A program made the position numbers and the translations under genes. A stretch of 64,000 nucleotides of DNA, from the NCBI RefSeq assembly GCF_018323885.1, contig NZ_AP024585.1:3534001-3598000 (forward strand), in the 5' to 3' direction. Position 1 is the first letter of the stretch; the number at the start of each line of letters is the position of its first letter. Of this stretch, positions 38,669 to 51,012 are shown piece after piece. The DNA is from Citrobacter amalonaticus (GTDB taxonomy: Bacteria; Pseudomonadota; Gammaproteobacteria; Enterobacterales; Enterobacteriaceae). The notes beneath the pieces are model-generated. The model did no database searches. It was not told the DNA's origin and saw only the letters and a program-made list of their open reading frames with translations.

Positions 38669-40069
38669 ATGGGGCAACTGTCGCAATCACATGATTTAGG
38701 GGGCGGGCTGAAATCACGCCACGTCACCATGCTGTCTATTGCCGGGGTTATCGGCGCAAGTCTGTTTGTGGGTTCCAGTGTGGCGATAGCCCAGGCCGGG
38801 CCCGCGGTCCTGCTGGCCTATCTGTTCGCCGGGTTACTGGTGGTGATGATTATGCGGATGCTGGCCGAAATGGCCGTCGCCACGCCGGACACCGGTTCCT
38901 TTTCCACGTACGCCGATAAAGCCATCGGACGCTGGGCAGGCTACACCATCGGCTGGTTGTACTGGTGGTTCTGGGTGCTGGTGATCCCGCTTGAAGCGAA
39001 TATCGCCGCCATCATCCTCAATTCCTGGGTCCCCGGCGTCCCGATCTGGCTGTTCTCGCTGGTCATCACGCTGGCGTTAACCGGCAGTAATTTGCTGAGC
39101 GTCAAAAATTACGGTGAGTTTGAGTTCTGGCTGGCGCTGTGCAAAGTGATTGCCATCCTCGCCTTTATCGCGCTGGGTGCCGCGGCGATCAGCGGTTTTT
39201 ACCCTTACGCTGAAGTCAGCGGTATTTCGCGCTTGTGGGATCACGGCGGCTTTATGCCGAACGGCTTTGGCGCGGTGCTAAGCGCCATGCTGATCACCAT
39301 GTTCTCCTTTATGGGCGCTGAGATTGTTACCATCGCCGCTGCCGAATCCGACACGCCGGATAAGCACATCGTCCGCGCCACTAACTCGGTCATCTGGCGT
39401 ATTTCGATCTTTTATCTGTGTTCGATCTTTGTCGTCGTCTCCCTGATTCCGTGGAACATGCCGGGTCTGAAAGAGGTAGGTTCCTATCAGTCGGTGCTGG
39501 AACTGCTGCATATTCCGCATGCCAAACTGATCATGGACTGTGTGATCCTGCTGTCGGTAACCAGTTGCCTGAACTCTGCGCTGTATACCGCGTCGCGAAT
39601 GCTCTACTCCCTGAGCCGCCGTGGCGACGCGCCAGCCATGATGGGTAAAATCAATCGCAGCAAAACCCCCTGGGTGGCGGTGTTACTCTCGACAGGCGCG
39701 GCGTTTTTAACCGTAGTCGTGAACTATTATGCCCCGGCAAAAGTGTTTAAGTTCCTGATTGACAGCTCCGGCGCCATCGCCCTACTGGTATATCTGGTTA
39801 TCGCCGTTTCTCAGCTGAGGATGCGCAAAATCCTGCTGGCGGAAGGCGGCGAGATCAAACTGAAAATGTGGCTCTATCCATGGCTGACCTGGCTGGTGAT
39901 TGGCTTTATCATCTTTGTGCTGGTTGTGATGCTCTTCCGCCCGGCGCAACAGCTGGAAGTGATTTCCACAGGGTTGCTGGGGCTGGGGATTATTTGCACC
40001 GTGCCGATTATGTCGCGCTGGAAAAAACTGGTATTGTGGCAAAAGACACCGCTGCAAAATACCCGTTAA
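38669..40069 (+). CDS. gabP: GABA permease
   Basis: 466 residues with 12 predicted membrane spans and the amino acid-polyamine-organocation family signature near the N-terminus (S-I-A-G-V-I-G-A-S-L-F-V-G). It imports GABA by proton symport, feeding GabT and GabD. It is separated from gabT by REP DNA and followed 45 bases on by csiR. Confidence 0.95.
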   Translation: MGQLSQSHDLGGGLKSRHVTMLSIAGVIGASLFVGSSVAIAQAGPAVLLAYLFAGLLVVMIMRMLAEMAVATPDTGSFSTYADKAIGRWAGYTIGWLYWWFWVLVIPLEANIAAIILNSWVPGVPIWLFSLVITLALTGSNLLSVKNYGEFEFWLALCKVIAILAFIALGAAAISGFYPYAEVSGISRLWDHGGFMPNGFGAVLSAMLITMFSFMGAEIVTIAAAESDTPDKHIVRATNSVIWRISIFYLCSIFVVVSLIPWNMPGLKEVGSYQSVLELLHIPHAKLIMDCVILLSVTSCLNSALYTASRMLYSLSRRGDAPAMMGKINRSKTPWVAVLLSTGAAFLTVVVNYYAPAKVFKFLIDSSGAIALLVYLVIAVSQLRMRKILLAEGGEIKLKMWLYPWLTWLVIGFIIFVLVVMLFRPAQQLEVISTGLLGLGIICTVPIMSRWKKLVLWQKTPLQNTR

Positions 40070-40114
40070 ATGATTTCCCGGCGCAGGCCGGGAACACGAT
40101 TCAGGAGTAAGACC

Positions 40115-40807
40115 ATGACCGCCATTTCCCATCCGACGGCCATAGATGGATACCGCTGGCTGAAGAACGATATTATCCGTGGTGTTTATCAACCTGATGA
40201 AAAACTGCGCATGAGTTTATTAACTTCACGCTATTCTCTTGGCGTTGGGCCGCTCAGGGAGGCGCTTTCTCATCTGGTGGCGGAACGGCTGGTCACGGTG
40301 GTGAATCAAAAAGGGTATCGGGTGGCGTCCATGTCAGAGCAGGAACTGCTCGATATTTTCGACGCCCGGGCCAATATGGAAGCCATGCTGGTAAGTCTGG
40401 CGATTGAACGCGGCGGTGACGAATGGGAAGCTGAGATCCTCGCCCGCGCCCACATGCTCAGCAAGCTAGAGGCCAGCGACGCCAGCGAACACCTGCTGGA
40501 TGAGTGGGATTTACGCCATCAGGCATACCATACCGCTATTGTTGCCGGATGCGGTTCGCAGTATCTGCTGCAAATGCGTGAACGGTTGTTTGATCTCGCG
40601 GCGCGCTATCGGTTTATCTGGCTGCGAAAAACGGTCTTGTCGGTTGAAATGCTGGAGGATAAACACATTCAGCATCAGACGCTAACGGAGGCAATTCTGG
40701 CGCGCGATGCGACGCGCGCCAGTGAACTCATGCGCCAACATTTACTGACGCCGATACCTATTATCCAGCAGGCCATGACCGGTAAACTACTGGCGCAAAA
40801 ATCCTGA
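40115..40807 (+). CDS. csiR: GntR-family (FadR group) repressor CsiR/GlaR
   Basis: 230 residues from ATG 40115, with CAGGAG upstream; the frame extends back to gabP but without a ribosome site. The N-terminal winged helix has L-L-T-S-R-Y-S-L-G-V-G-P-L-R-E-A-L, and the C-terminal FCD domain carries metal-binding acid/His residues. In E. coli it represses the glaH operon and is released by glutarate. It is the last gene of the operon it controls. Confidence 0.93.
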   Translation: MTAISHPTAIDGYRWLKNDIIRGVYQPDEKLRMSLLTSRYSLGVGPLREALSHLVAERLVTVVNQKGYRVASMSEQELLDIFDARANMEAMLVSLAIERGGDEWEAEILARAHMLSKLEASDASEHLLDEWDLRHQAYHTAIVAGCGSQYLLQMRERLFDLAARYRFIWLRKTVLSVEMLEDKHIQHQTLTEAILARDATRASELMRQHLLTPIPIIQQAMTGKLLAQKS

Positions 40808-40813
40808 CGGCGC

Positions 40814-41263
40814 TTATTCTTCCGGAATACGCAGCACCTGGCCGGGATATATTTTATCCGGGCTTTTAAGCATCGGCTTATTCGCCTCAAAAATTTTGTT
40901 ATACAGGTTGGCATTGCCGTAAACCTGTTTCGAAATAGCGCTCAGGGTATCGCCGGATTTCACCGTGTAGAACTGACTCTCGGCGGCAGGCGCGTCGGTT
41001 TTAACCTGATCATCCACGCTGGCAATCCCGGAAATATTCCCGACCGCAATCAGGATTTTTTCTTTCGCTTCCTGACTTAATCCGTCACCCGTCACCGTCG
41101 CCTTGCCATCAGCAATTTGTACATTCACCTTGTCAGCGTCCGGAATACCGGTTTTATGCAGATGGTCCTGCACCTTTTTTGCTAAATCGTCTTTATCGTG
41201 ATTACCGGTTACTGCATCCCACAGTTTTTCCCCGGCGTCTTTTACAAAGTTGAAAAGTCCCAT
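40814..41263 (-). CDS. kbp: K+-binding protein Kbp (YgaU), BON plus LysM
   Basis: 149 residues from the ATG reading [11 protein letters not shown], preceded by GAGGTGG. A BON domain (about 25-90) is followed by a LysM domain (about 98-147) with Y-T-V-K-S-G-D-T-L. The E. coli protein is a cytoplasmic potassium sensor needed for growth in high K+. It converges with csiR, six bases apart. Confidence 0.95.
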   Translation of the reverse strand: MGLFNFVKDAGEKLWDAVTGNHDKDDLAKKVQDHLHKTGIPDADKVNVQIADGKATVTGDGLSQEAKEKILIAVGNISGIASVDDQVKTDAPAAESQFYTVKSGDTLSAISKQVYGNANLYNKIFEANKPMLKSPDKIYPGQVLRIPEE

Positions 41264-41386
41264 ATCCACCTCGATCGTTGACAATAAACACTCAGGAAGT
41301 GTAGCAGAAAGTTTCGCTTAAAATTCTGACGGCGCGGCGACCGGTGTGGCCCGATAACGTCACGCTATCGGGCGGTATCATGGCGG

Positions 41387-41557
41387 TTAAGAAAGAGATG
41401 AAGGACGGGTTTGCACCCAGAACGCGTGAATTAAACCCGGAATATAGCCCAGTAAGGTCAGAACGATATTAAGAATGAACGCCCAGCCGAATCCTTTACC
41501 CAACAGGACCCCCAGCGGCGGCAGAATGATCGTAAATACAATTCTCCAGAAACCCAT
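41387..41557 (-). CDS. yqaE: Small membrane protein YqaE (PMP3/UPF0057 family)
   Basis: 56 residues starting M-G-F-W-R-I-V-F, with two membrane helices joined by G-K-G-F-G-W. It matches E. coli YqaE nearly throughout but has a slightly longer tail ending P-S-S-L-S. PMP3-family proteins respond to membrane or salt stress; YqaE is Cpx-linked in E. coli. An upstream GGAGTG ribosome site is present. Confidence 0.93.
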   Translation of the reverse strand: MGFWRIVFTIILPPLGVLLGKGFGWAFILNIVLTLLGYIPGLIHAFWVQTRPSSLS

Positions 41558-41738
41558 ATACACTCCAAAAAGAAAAATTACTCATTGTTTAAAAAGGGAT
41601 TTTATCCCTAAGCGTAGCGAGCTTAGCGGAGATTGCCAGTTATCACTCTCGCTTTTACCCTCTTTTACGATTTTTACACTGGCAGTCGCTTCATTTTTAT
41701 TTTAGACTTTACTTAATTTAGAAAACACTAAAATAAAT

Positions 41739-42038
41739 ATGAGCGAACTCGAACAACTCCAGGCCAGCGCGGAACAGGCGGCGGCCCTGCTGAAAGCAAT
41801 GAGCAACCCTAAGCGACTGCTGATCCTGTGTATGCTTTGCGGCTCACCGGGCACCAGCGCGGGCGATCTGGCACGCGCCACCGGGTTAAGTCCCTCGGCC
41901 ACTTCACAGCATCTGGCAAAAATGCGCGAAGAAGGGCTGATTGGCAGCCAGCGCGATGCTCAGCGCATCCTCTATTTCATTAAAAATGCAGCGGTGAATT
42001 CACTCATTGCCACATTGAAAAACGTCTATTGTCCATAA
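41739..42038 (+). CDS. ygaV: ArsR-family regulator YgaV
   Basis: 99 residues with a winged helix (L-A-R-A-T-G-L-S-P-S-A-T-S-Q-H-L) and two cysteines in L-C-M-L-C near 29-32. E. coli YgaV is an autorepressor tied to sulfide/polysulfide sensing and controls ygaVP. The ygaP ATG lies nine bases after its stop, so the pair is an operon. Confidence 0.93.
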   Translation: MSELEQLQASAEQAAALLKAMSNPKRLLILCMLCGSPGTSAGDLARATGLSPSATSQHLAKMREEGLIGSQRDAQRILYFIKNAAVNSLIATLKNVYCP

Positions 42039-42047
42039 GGAGTGAAC

Positions 42048-42575
42048 ATGACCATCGGGACGATTTCCCCGCGCGACGCAAAGGCCCGTATTGAGCAAGG
42101 CGCCAGACTGATTGATATTCGCGATGCCGACGAATATCTGCGTGAACATATTCCGCAGGCCCATCTCGCACCGCTGAGTACGCTCGAACAGGGGGGCTTT
42201 CCTGCCAGGCTGCGAGGTGAATGCGTCATTTTCCATTGTCAGTCCGGAAAACGAACGCAAAACAATGCGGCTACCTTGCAGGCTCTTGCCGCACCGGCTG
42301 AAGCTTTGTTGCTGGAAGGGGGCATTGACGGCTGGAAAGCGGCGGGTTTCCCCACGGCAGAAGATAAATCACAGCCGCTTCCGCTGATGCGTCAGGTACA
42401 AATTGCCGCAGGCGGGCTGGCCTTACTGGGCGTAGTGTTGGGATATAGCGTCAACAGCGGCTTTTTCCTGCTCAGCGGTTTTGTAGGTGCGGGGTTGCTG
42501 TTCGCCGGACTGACTGGTTTTTGCGGCATGGCGCGATTGCTCGACAAAATGCCGTGGAATCGCCGTCCTCAATAA
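42048..42575 (+). CDS. ygaP: Membrane-bound rhodanese (sulfurtransferase) YgaP
   Basis: 175 residues from ATG 42048, with AAGGAG five bases upstream. The rhodanese domain has the active-site loop C-Q-S-G-K-R-T, nucleophile Cys64. Two C-terminal membrane helices (about 113-160) anchor it in the inner membrane, as in E. coli YgaP. It transfers sulfane sulfur and is co-expressed with the YgaV sensor. Confidence 0.94.
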   Translation: MTIGTISPRDAKARIEQGARLIDIRDADEYLREHIPQAHLAPLSTLEQGGFPARLRGECVIFHCQSGKRTQNNAATLQALAAPAEALLLEGGIDGWKAAGFPTAEDKSQPLPLMRQVQIAAGGLALLGVVLGYSVNSGFFLLSGFVGAGLLFAGLTGFCGMARLLDKMPWNRRPQ

Positions 42576-42618
42576 TCACGGGAAATAAGCGGTGAGGAAC
42601 ACCTCACCGCTTACAGAA

Positions 42619-43020
42619 TTAGATCAGAAAATCGTCCAGCGATTTACCTGCCGCCAGTGCCTGGGCAATCGGTTTTGGCGTACGCCCCTGACCGGTCCAG
42701 GTTTTACTTTCCCCGTTAAGATCGGTATAGCGATATTTCGCCGGACGCGGCTGGCGTTTTTTACCCACTCGCATGGCCGCGGCGTCATTACCGAACAACT
42801 CTTCCGGGCTAATTCCGTCGGCCTTCATCAGTTCCAGCAAAGTATTAATTTTCTGCTGCTGTTCAGCGCGCTGACGCTGTAACTGTTCTTCTTCTTCACG
42901 TCTTTCTTTAGTGACGACCCTGAATTTCTCCAGCATTTCTTCAAGAACGTCAATGGAGAATTCGCGAGCCATGGCGCGTAATTTACGAATATTATTTAAG
43001 TTCTGTAACATCAAATTCAT
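42619..43020 (-). CDS. stpA: H-NS paralogue StpA
   Basis: 133 residues. An N-terminal coiled-coil dimerisation region rich in E/R/Q (about 25-65) is followed by a C-terminal DNA-binding domain with Y-T-D-L-N-G-E-S-K-T-W-T-G-Q-G-R-T-P, the H-NS family core ending D-D-F-L-I. It binds AT-rich DNA and has RNA chaperone activity in E. coli. Likely local targets are the AT-rich PARIS-like island and the proU region. Confidence 0.95.
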   Translation of the reverse strand: MNLMLQNLNNIRKLRAMAREFSIDVLEEMLEKFRVVTKERREEEEQLQRQRAEQQQKINTLLELMKADGISPEELFGNDAAAMRVGKKRQPRPAKYRYTDLNGESKTWTGQGRTPKPIAQALAAGKSLDDFLI

Positions 43021-43491
43021 AATAATTAAAATCCTTTAACGCAAAAAAATTATTACACTGTGCAGTCTATTATATTATTAGAACATTTTCCAGCCCCTGG
43101 AATATAACAGAGGAAATACCACCTCCCGTTAATATACGCTAAATAATATTCCGGCTCATTTTCTCATTCTCTGACGAATAACCTCCATACCGGCTCATCG
43201 AACATAGAATGCGGTTTTTGCCTTACAGGGAAATCCCTCAATCAGAACACCAACATAACATCTTGATTTTTAATGATTTAAAATACACAAACAACAAAAA
43301 CTCTATCCGGTACAAAAATCAGGCGGTTACAGAGTATTTTATCGACAAAAAGCGTCAAAATAAAAATATTTCGCTAGTTGATAGTTACAATGCAGCAATA
43401 TACTCTAGCATTAAGCAAAAACACCACAACAAAACACTAACACGAACTTATTTAACGGCAATTTTACCCCTTATTTACAAGGAGCATTAGC
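43021..43491. other. AT-rich divergent region between stpA and alaE
   Basis: About 470 bases holding the promoters of stpA (-) and alaE (+). An open 93-codon frame (43209-43490) is lysine/asparagine-rich with no ribosome site and is not believed to be a gene. No strong hairpin or repeat was noticed. Confidence 0.5.
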
Positions 43492-43941
43492 ATGTTCTCA
43501 CCACAGTCACGCTTGCGTCATGCTGTAGCAGACACGTTCGCGATGGTTGTTTATTGTTCTGTCGTGAACATGTTGATCGAGATCTTCCTCTCCGGAATGA
43601 CCTTTGAGCAATCACTTTCGTCCCGATTGGTCGCCATTCCGGTCAACATTCTGATCGCCTGGCCCTATGGAATGTATCGTGATCTCTTTATGAAGGCGTC
43701 GCGTAAAGTGGGTTCTGCGGGGTGGCTGAAAAACCTGGCGGATGTACTGGCTTATGTCACCTTCCAGTCCCCGGTTTATGTCGCTATTCTGCTGACGGTG
43801 GGCGCTGACTGGCATCAAATTACCGCCGCAGTCAGTTCTAATATCGTAATATCGATGATGATGGGGGCGGTATATGGCTATTTCCTCGATTATTGCCGCC
43901 GCCTGTTTAAGGTGAGTCGCTACCAACAGGTTAAAGCCTGA
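43492..43941 (+). CDS. alaE: L-alanine exporter AlaE
   Basis: 149 residues with four membrane helices. The ATG is preceded by AAGGAGC. It matches E. coli AlaE, a proton-driven alanine exporter that relieves toxic intracellular alanine. In E. coli it is induced by alanine through Lrp; that cannot be judged here. Confidence 0.94.
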   Translation: MFSPQSRLRHAVADTFAMVVYCSVVNMLIEIFLSGMTFEQSLSSRLVAIPVNILIAWPYGMYRDLFMKASRKVGSAGWLKNLADVLAYVTFQSPVYVAILLTVGADWHQITAAVSSNIVISMMMGAVYGYFLDYCRRLFKVSRYQQVKA

Positions 43942-43975
43942 AACGACTTTGCGACTGGCTGTGCCAGTCGCTTAA

Positions 43976-44320
43976 TTAACTCGCCTCGCCAAACAGTCCA
44001 TTCAAATAACGCTCAAGCGCAATACGCGAACTAAAGCCGTGAGGAATGCCGTAGTGTTCGTGGGTGTCCCCGGCTAAATAAAGCGGAAAATGCTGATAAT
44101 GGTCGCAGGTTTTAATTTCAGATGCCGGTTCAGCCAGCGAAGAACTGCGCTCTTTTAATGTCGGATGAATCACCAGCGCAGTGCGTCCCATACGCGCTTC
44201 GCGATTAACATAGACATAATTCTCGCCACGTCGATAACCGTACGTTTTCTGTGTTACCACATCAACGGTAAACCCCACTTTTTCAAGTACGCGCGCCACC
44301 TCGTCAGGTCGTAAATACAT
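43976..44320 (-). CDS. ygaC: DUF2002 family protein YgaC
   Basis: 114 residues starting [14 protein letters not shown]. It matches E. coli YgaC, a small soluble protein of unknown role reported in the Fur regulon. No catalytic motif is visible. It converges with alaE, with 34 bases between the stops. Confidence 0.92.
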   Translation of the reverse strand: MYLRPDEVARVLEKVGFTVDVVTQKTYGYRRGENYVYVNREARMGRTALVIHPTLKERSSSLAEPASEIKTCDHYQHFPLYLAGDTHEHYGIPHGFSSRIALERYLNGLFGEAS

Positions 44321-44481
44321 ATTTTTTCCTCGTTATCTTTTACTGCGGGCTTACCTTACCTGATTCAGCATTGGCAACGCTTTCAGAAAAGTCCATAAAC
44401 GCGCAATAACGCCGTGAGGCGTCTCAGAAGTTAAAAATATCGACTAAACTGAAAGTCACATCGAAATCACTGGAGGATCAT

Positions 44482-44808
44482 ATGTTTAACCGACCGAACC
44501 GAAACGACGTAGATGATGGCGTGCAGGATATTCATAATGACGTCAATCAATTAGCCGACAGTCTGGAAGCCGTACTGAAGTCATTGGGCAGCGATGCGAA
44601 GGATGAAGCAGATACCGCACGGCGTAAAGCACAGGCCCTACTGAAAGAGACGCGTGCGAAAATGCATGGCCGGACGCGCGTGCAGCAAGCCGCCCGTGAC
44701 GCCGTAGGCTGCGCCGATACGTTTGTGCGTGATAAACCCTGGTGTAGCATCGGTACGGCGGCGGCGGTGGGGATCTTCGTCGGTGCGTTGCTGAGTCTTC
44801 GTCGCTAA
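44482..44808 (+). CDS. ygaM: ElaB/YqjD/DUF883-family protein YgaM
   Basis: 108 residues. A helical, charged body is followed by a C-terminal hydrophobic anchor (about 86-105) ending R-R. Proteins of this family bind ribosomes and tether them to the inner membrane in stationary phase, usually under sigma-S. TGGAGG lies upstream of the ATG. Confidence 0.92.
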   Translation: MFNRPNRNDVDDGVQDIHNDVNQLADSLEAVLKSLGSDAKDEADTARRKAQALLKETRAKMHGRTRVQQAARDAVGCADTFVRDKPWCSIGTAAAVGIFVGALLSLRR

Positions 44809-44818
44809 GGATGAGGCC

Positions 44819-44853
44819 GGTGCCGGATAGCGTTTACGTATATCCGGCCTGGC
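44819..44853. repeat. REP element after ygaM
   Basis: GCCGGATAGCG and TATATCCGGCCTGGC arms form a REP-like palindrome between convergent genes. Confidence 0.65.
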
Positions 44854-44863
44854 ATAAACTCGA

Positions 44864-46207
44864 CTAAAGCGCTGACTGAATGGCCTGTCGCAACCGCTTT
44901 GCCACCTGTCTTGCGATTTCAGGCGAAGCGATGTTAGTGAACGACAGCAAAATCCCTCCCATCCCCGATGTATTCAACCGCCAGCGACTCAGGGCCTGGA
45001 CCGCCAGGCCCGCCTCATTGGCTTTGCGTACCGGCGCGATATCGTCACCGTCAACAGTAATCACCAGCTGTATCCCGCCCTGTTGGGGTACAACGTGAAA
45101 TCCCTGTTCGCCGAGTGCCCTTTCCGTCCATTGCCTTCGCTGCGCATAGTGCTGACGCATTTTTTTCAGATGCCGCCAGAAATGCCCATCACGGATAAAA
45201 TCCGCCAGCGTTTGCTGCCAGAGCAGCGGCACGCTACAGGCCATCCGTACCGCCTGCTGACGAAAACGACTCACCTGGTTTACTGGCACCACCAGCCATG
45301 CACAGCGCAAGGCGGGAAACAGCGATTTGCTGAACGTACCGGCGTAAATTACCCGCTGTGGCGCATCCAGACTTTTCAGCGGCGGCAGCGGTTTACCGTG
45401 ATAACGAAACTCGCTGTCGTAATCATCTTCAATAATCCACGCCTGGGTATGTGATGCCCACTCCAGCAGTTGATGACGCCGGGCTAACGACAGCGCGACG
45501 CCAAGCGGGCTTTGATGGGCCGGAGTGAGTAGCGCAAAACGCGCATCCGGATAATCGCGGATCCCGGTCGCCACATTCAACCCGTCGTCATCGATCGGAA
45601 CCGGCAGCAGCGCGACATTTTCCTGCTCAATCACCGGACGGATCAACGGAAAGCCGGGATCTTCAATCCACATGCCATCGCCCGGCTTGGCCAGCGCACA
45701 CAGGATGAGGGTCATCGACGCCGCATAGCCTGAGGTGATAAAAATCTGCTCGGGCAGACAGTCAATACTGCGCGACACGCGCAGATAGTCCACGATTGCC
45801 TGGCGTAACACGGCTTCACCGCAGACGTCGCCGAGAGCCAGATCAAAACGCGTCTGCGTGCGCAGTCGTCGCCCCATCACCCGCGCCCAGATGTCTCGCG
45901 GGAAGAGATCCAGTGCAGGAAGCCCCATCTGAAAGGGCTGAGGAACGGTACTTTCTCCGGCAAAGACCACCGGTTCGCTGTACGTCTGTTCCGGATGCAA
46001 CTGTGCGCTGACAAACGTTCCCGCCTGCCCTCGCCGCTCCAGCCAGCCCTGTGCCACCAGCTCCGCATAAGCGTTTTCCACCGTCGAGCGCGAAATACCC
46101 AGCTCCTGTGACCAGGTACGACTGGACGGTAGTCTGGCTCCGGGCTGGAGTTCCCCACGTTCAATGGCCGTTTTTAACTGACGGGCAATTTGCTGATAGC
46201 GCGGCAT
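44864..46207 (-). CDS. MocR-type PLP-dependent transcriptional regulator
   Basis: 447 residues. The N-terminal GntR winged helix (about 1-70) has L-P-S-S-R-T-W-S-Q-E-L-G-I-S-R-S-T-V. An aminotransferase-like fold follows, with the E-D-D-Y-D-S-E-F motif near 262 and PLP lysine in Y-A-G-T-F-S-K-S-L near 290. MocR regulators sense PLP or amino-compound adducts. It is divergent from an AhpD-like gene 88 bases away, its likely target. The pair is not part of the E. coli K-12 ygaM-nrdH interval as I recall it. Confidence 0.88.
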   Translation of the reverse strand: MPRYQQIARQLKTAIERGELQPGARLPSSRTWSQELGISRSTVENAYAELVAQGWLERRGQAGTFVSAQLHPEQTYSEPVVFAGESTVPQPFQMGLPALDLFPRDIWARVMGRRLRTQTRFDLALGDVCGEAVLRQAIVDYLRVSRSIDCLPEQIFITSGYAASMTLILCALAKPGDGMWIEDPGFPLIRPVIEQENVALLPVPIDDDGLNVATGIRDYPDARFALLTPAHQSPLGVALSLARRHQLLEWASHTQAWIIEDDYDSEFRYHGKPLPPLKSLDAPQRVIYAGTFSKSLFPALRCAWLVVPVNQVSRFRQQAVRMACSVPLLWQQTLADFIRDGHFWRHLKKMRQHYAQRRQWTERALGEQGFHVVPQQGGIQLVITVDGDDIAPVRKANEAGLAVQALSRWRLNTSGMGGILLSFTNIASPEIARQVAKRLRQAIQSAL

Positions 46208-46295
46208 ATGGTCTGCTTTTTTCGTAAAAATATGGCTCTCTTTTGCAGTCCATTATAGTGCTACATTGCCGGCCATCAACACGAGGAGAAGCACC

Positions 46296-46727
46296 ATGAC
46301 GACGTTACGCCAGCCCTACTATGAACTCAGCCCTGAAGTCTATAACGCCCTGGTACAAGCGAAAACGGCACTGGAAAACAGCGCGCTGGATACCACGCTG
46401 ATGGAATTGATTTACCTGCGTATTTCGCAGATCAACGGCTGCGCATTTTGCCTGGAAATGCACAGCAAGGCGCTGCGTAAATCGGGTGTCACGCAAAGTA
46501 AACTGGACGCGCTGGCCGGCTGGCGAGTGAGTCATCATTTCAGCGCGCAGGAACAAGCGGCGCTGGCGTGGGCTGAATCGGTGACCGATATCGCCAGAAC
46601 CCATGCTGAAGATGACGTTTATCTGCCGCTGCTTACGCATTTTAGCGCTCGCGAAATCAGCGACCTGACCTTTGCGATCGGTCTGATGAACTGCTTCAAC
46701 CGCCTGGCCGTTAGCATGCGGATGTAA
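46296..46727 (+). CDS. Carboxymuconolactone decarboxylase / AhpD-like protein
   Basis: 143 residues from ATG 46296 with GAGGAG upstream. The AhpD core motif is intact: I-N-G-C-A-F-C-L-E-M-H with Cys49, Cys52 and His56. Such proteins reduce peroxides using the C-x-x-C pair or act on small ring compounds; the substrate is unknown. The divergent MocR-type regulator suggests control by an amine or vitamin B6-linked signal. This is inference from arrangement. Confidence 0.85.
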   Translation: MTTLRQPYYELSPEVYNALVQAKTALENSALDTTLMELIYLRISQINGCAFCLEMHSKALRKSGVTQSKLDALAGWRVSHHFSAQEQAALAWAESVTDIARTHAEDDVYLPLLTHFSAREISDLTFAIGLMNCFNRLAVSMRM

Positions 46728-46828
46728 TCCGGCGATTTTTCAGCACAAACTCCCGCTCCCCGCCAGGCTCATCGGTGGGGAGTAATTAATCGATAATTCC
46801 CATATCTTGTATGGTTGAAACTTATTTC

Positions 46829-46859
46829 AACTACATCTAGTATTCCCTCTATCAGTACA
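46829..46859 (+). promoter_or_regulatory. Possible NrdR boxes upstream of nrdH
   Basis: ACTACATCTAGTA and CTATCAGTACA resemble paired NrdR operator boxes known ahead of nrdHIEF in enterobacteria. The match is by eye only. Confidence 0.35.
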
Positions 46860-46917
46860 CACCCAAACCGACGCGTCTTATCGCGCCGTTCTTTCATTTT
46901 AAATGGAAATACGAATC

Positions 46918-47163
46918 ATGCGCATTACTATTTACACTAGAAATGATTGTGTTCAGTGCCACGCCACTAAACGGGCGCTGGAAAGCCGTGGATTTGAATT
47001 TGAGATGATAAACGTCGATCTGGTGCCGGAAGCAGCGGATACCCTGCGCGCAGAAGGTTTTCGCCAGTTGCCGGTGGTCATTGCCGGCGAAACCCGTTGG
47101 TCAGGATTTCGTCCGGATATGATCAACCGTCTGCATCCAGAGCCTCGGGTAGCCAGCGCATGA
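46918..47163 (+). CDS. nrdH: Glutaredoxin-like electron donor NrdH
   Basis: 81 residues from the ATG reading [10 protein letters not shown]. The redox motif is C-V-Q-C (Cys11, Cys14), and W-S-G-F-R-P-D is conserved near the end. It reduces the NrdEF reductase using thioredoxin reductase. A start 15 bases earlier is in frame, but family alignment favours this one. It overlaps nrdI by four bases (ATGA). Confidence 0.96.
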   Translation: MRITIYTRNDCVQCHATKRALESRGFEFEMINVDLVPEAADTLRAEGFRQLPVVIAGETRWSGFRPDMINRLHPEPRVASA

Positions 47164-47542
47164 ACCCGCTCGTCTACTTCTCCAGCAGCTCCGAAAATAC
47201 GCACCGTTTTATGCAGCGTCTGGGGCTGCCCGCCATTCGCATTCCGCTGAATGAACGCGAACGGATCCGGGTAGACGATCCCTACATTCTGGTGGTGCCT
47301 TCCTACGGTGGCGGCGGCACGGCTGGCGCAGTGCCGCGACAGGTGATCCGCTTTTTAAATGATGCTCACAACCGGGCGTTAATTCGCGGCGTCATTGCCT
47401 CTGGCAATCGTAACTTCGGCGAGGCGTATGGTCGCGCAGGGGAAGTGATCGCCCAAAAATGTGCCGTACCCTGGCTCTATCGTTTTGAACTGATGGGAAC
47501 CCCCGCCGACATCGACAACGTTCGAAAAGGAGTAAGCGAATT

Positions 47543-47570
<28 letters not shown>
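47160..47570 (+). CDS. nrdI: Flavodoxin-like NrdI
   Basis: 136 residues with the flavodoxin-type start [11 protein letters not shown] and a glycine-rich loop P-S-Y-G-G-G-G. NrdI supplies the oxidant that assembles the dimanganese-tyrosyl cofactor of NrdF. Its start overlaps the nrdH stop and its end overlaps nrdE by 28 bases. Confidence 0.96.
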
Positions 47571-50657
<3,087 letters not shown>

Positions 50658-51012
50658 CACAAATTAATATAGGGAATATCATTACAATATTTACGTTAAT
50701 ATTTTAAGCAGATCACGTTTTACTCACCCAACTATTTCAGGGTGTTCTACACTCAATAGCTGTTGTCATATTCGCCTGAATTTTCGAAATTCAGGCGCCT
50801 TTCCAGTGGTCCTTACAAAAAATATTCACCGGCCGTGGTTTGCTCTCAGCCCTTATATCATGGGAAGTCCCGGCAATTTGCCTTCCTCTCTATTTCCCCT
50901 CATATCGCATTCAGGGTTGTCTCAGATTCTCAGTATGTTAGGGTAGAAAAAGGTGACTATTTCTATCAGGTATCATATCGACATAAATAAATAACAGGAA
51001 TCTTTCTATTGC
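50658..51012 (+). promoter_or_regulatory. proU control region with perfect hairpin
   Basis: CGCCTGAATTT-TCG-AAATTCAGGCG (50773-50797) is a perfect 11-bp inverted repeat and could end nrdF transcription, although the T-tract after it is weak. Promoter P2 fits TTGTCT (50917-50922), 16 bases, TAGGGT (50939-50944), as in E. coli. The AT-rich DNA around it and into proV is the usual H-NS/StpA silencing target, relieved by high osmolarity. The 75-codon frame here is not a gene. Confidence 0.7.

Noticed and set aside
37274..38686. 470-codon frame antisense to gabT
   Set aside because: It is a codon-bias shadow of gabT, which is clearly the real gene; the antisense protein has no recognisable domain.
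43209..43490. 93-codon frame before alaE
   Set aside because: It is AT-rich with Lys/Asn/Tyr-heavy composition, has no ribosome site, and sits in promoter DNA.
50763..50990. 75-codon frame across the proU promoter
   Set aside because: It spans the palindrome and the P2 promoter and has no coding signature.
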